Below are positions 24,965-25,028 of a stretch of DNA of 25,028 bases, in pieces (positions within the stretch are counted from its first letter, which is position 1; each line of letters opens with the position of its first letter). The translations under genes and the position numbers were made by a program. The stretch is from NCBI GenBank assembly GCA_040902885.1, contig JBBDWK010000059.1:1-25028 (forward strand), given 5' to 3'. The notes below the pieces were generated by a model. That model searched no databases. It saw only the letters and a program-made list of their open reading frames with translations, and was not told the origin of the DNA. This DNA is from JBBDWK01 sp040902885. Its GTDB lineage: Bacteria > Acidobacteriota > Terriglobia > Bryobacterales > Bryobacteraceae.

Positions 24965-24984
24965 TACGTCGCCTAGTATTACTA
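24961..24984. repeat. Direct and inverted TAGTA motifs before the right-edge gene
   Basis: CTAGTA occurs at 24961-24966 and again at 24973-24978 (12-base period). The second copy forms an inverted repeat, TAGTA-T-TACTA (24974-24984). The cluster lies 12 bases upstream of ATG 24997 and resembles TAGTACTA at 51-58. TAGTAT (24974-24979) also matches a -10 hexamer at 4 of 6 positions. It could be an operator or promoter of the next gene. Confidence 0.35.
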
Positions 24985-24996
24985 CGTTAAGTGTTT

Positions 24997-25028
24997 ATGG
25001 ACCGCGACCCTTTTGAATTGCGTACCCG
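24997..25028 (+). CDS. Start of a possible further gene, cut by the window edge
   Basis: ATG at 24997 opens a frame that runs to the window edge and reads MDRDPFELRT. It lies 32 bases after the kinase stop on the same strand, behind a TAGTA repeat cluster. Ten codons are too few to assign a family. The location directly behind a Ser/Thr kinase hybrid makes a regulatory partner plausible. No Shine-Dalgarno is visible. Confidence 0.4.
   Translation, partial: MDRDPFELRT

Overview
The window looks like a chromosomal segment of a GC-rich member of the Acidobacteriota, probably of the Solibacter/Bryobacter type. This is inferred from the mix of families, not from a marker gene. It carries an Oar-like TonB receptor with an N-terminal carboxypeptidase-regulatory domain, a very large Ser/Thr kinase-ATPase-TPR regulator, a GMC oxidoreductase with a ferredoxin-like Cys motif, a Tat-exported sugar-isomerase-like protein, and a HigA-like protein of a type I associate with that phylum. 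No rRNA, tRNA, CRISPR array, transposase or phage gene is visible. Coding density is very high and no gap reaches 300 bases.

Layout. (1) 56-3363: a putatively exported SAM methyltransferase (-), a secreted protein built from two tandem copies of one domain (+), and a tightly coupled phosphatase/kinase-like pair (-). (2) 3419-7747: a housekeeping operon on + with the order rimO, yacG (58 aa), pgpA, an IPT/beta-propeller protein and cinA, joined by overlaps or gaps of 2-10 bases. (3) 7748-8441: a strong stem-loop, then a HigA-like XRE regulator with no toxin next to it, followed after 5 bases by a small membrane protein. (4) 8480-12948: a cluster on + starting just after a consensus TATAAT: a divergent LarA (nickel racemase)-like protein, an extended SDR, a diacylglycerol-kinase-family lipid kinase whose only sensible start is AUC, and a Tat-exported TIM-barrel protein. 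(5) 12954-17408: three genes on - (GMC oxidoreductase, alpha/beta hydrolase, large two-domain esterase-like protein), likely one operon. (6) 17453-21101: an Oar-like outer-membrane receptor (-) with a VapBC-type module directly downstream. (7) 21227-24964: a 1245-residue kinase/ATPase/TPR regulator (+), and the first 10 codons of a possible next gene at the right edge.

How the genes fit together. Region 2 covers ribosome modification, gyrase control, phosphatidylglycerol synthesis and NAD salvage. Region 4 is the best candidate for an undescribed system. Its first three genes overlap each other and pair a LarA-fold enzyme lacking one of the two catalytic histidines with an SDR and a lipid kinase, which suggests a pathway making or modifying a lipid or polyol-type metabolite. 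That function is a hypothesis. Regions 5-7 suit a heterotroph that takes up and oxidises plant- or soil-derived polymers and alcohols.
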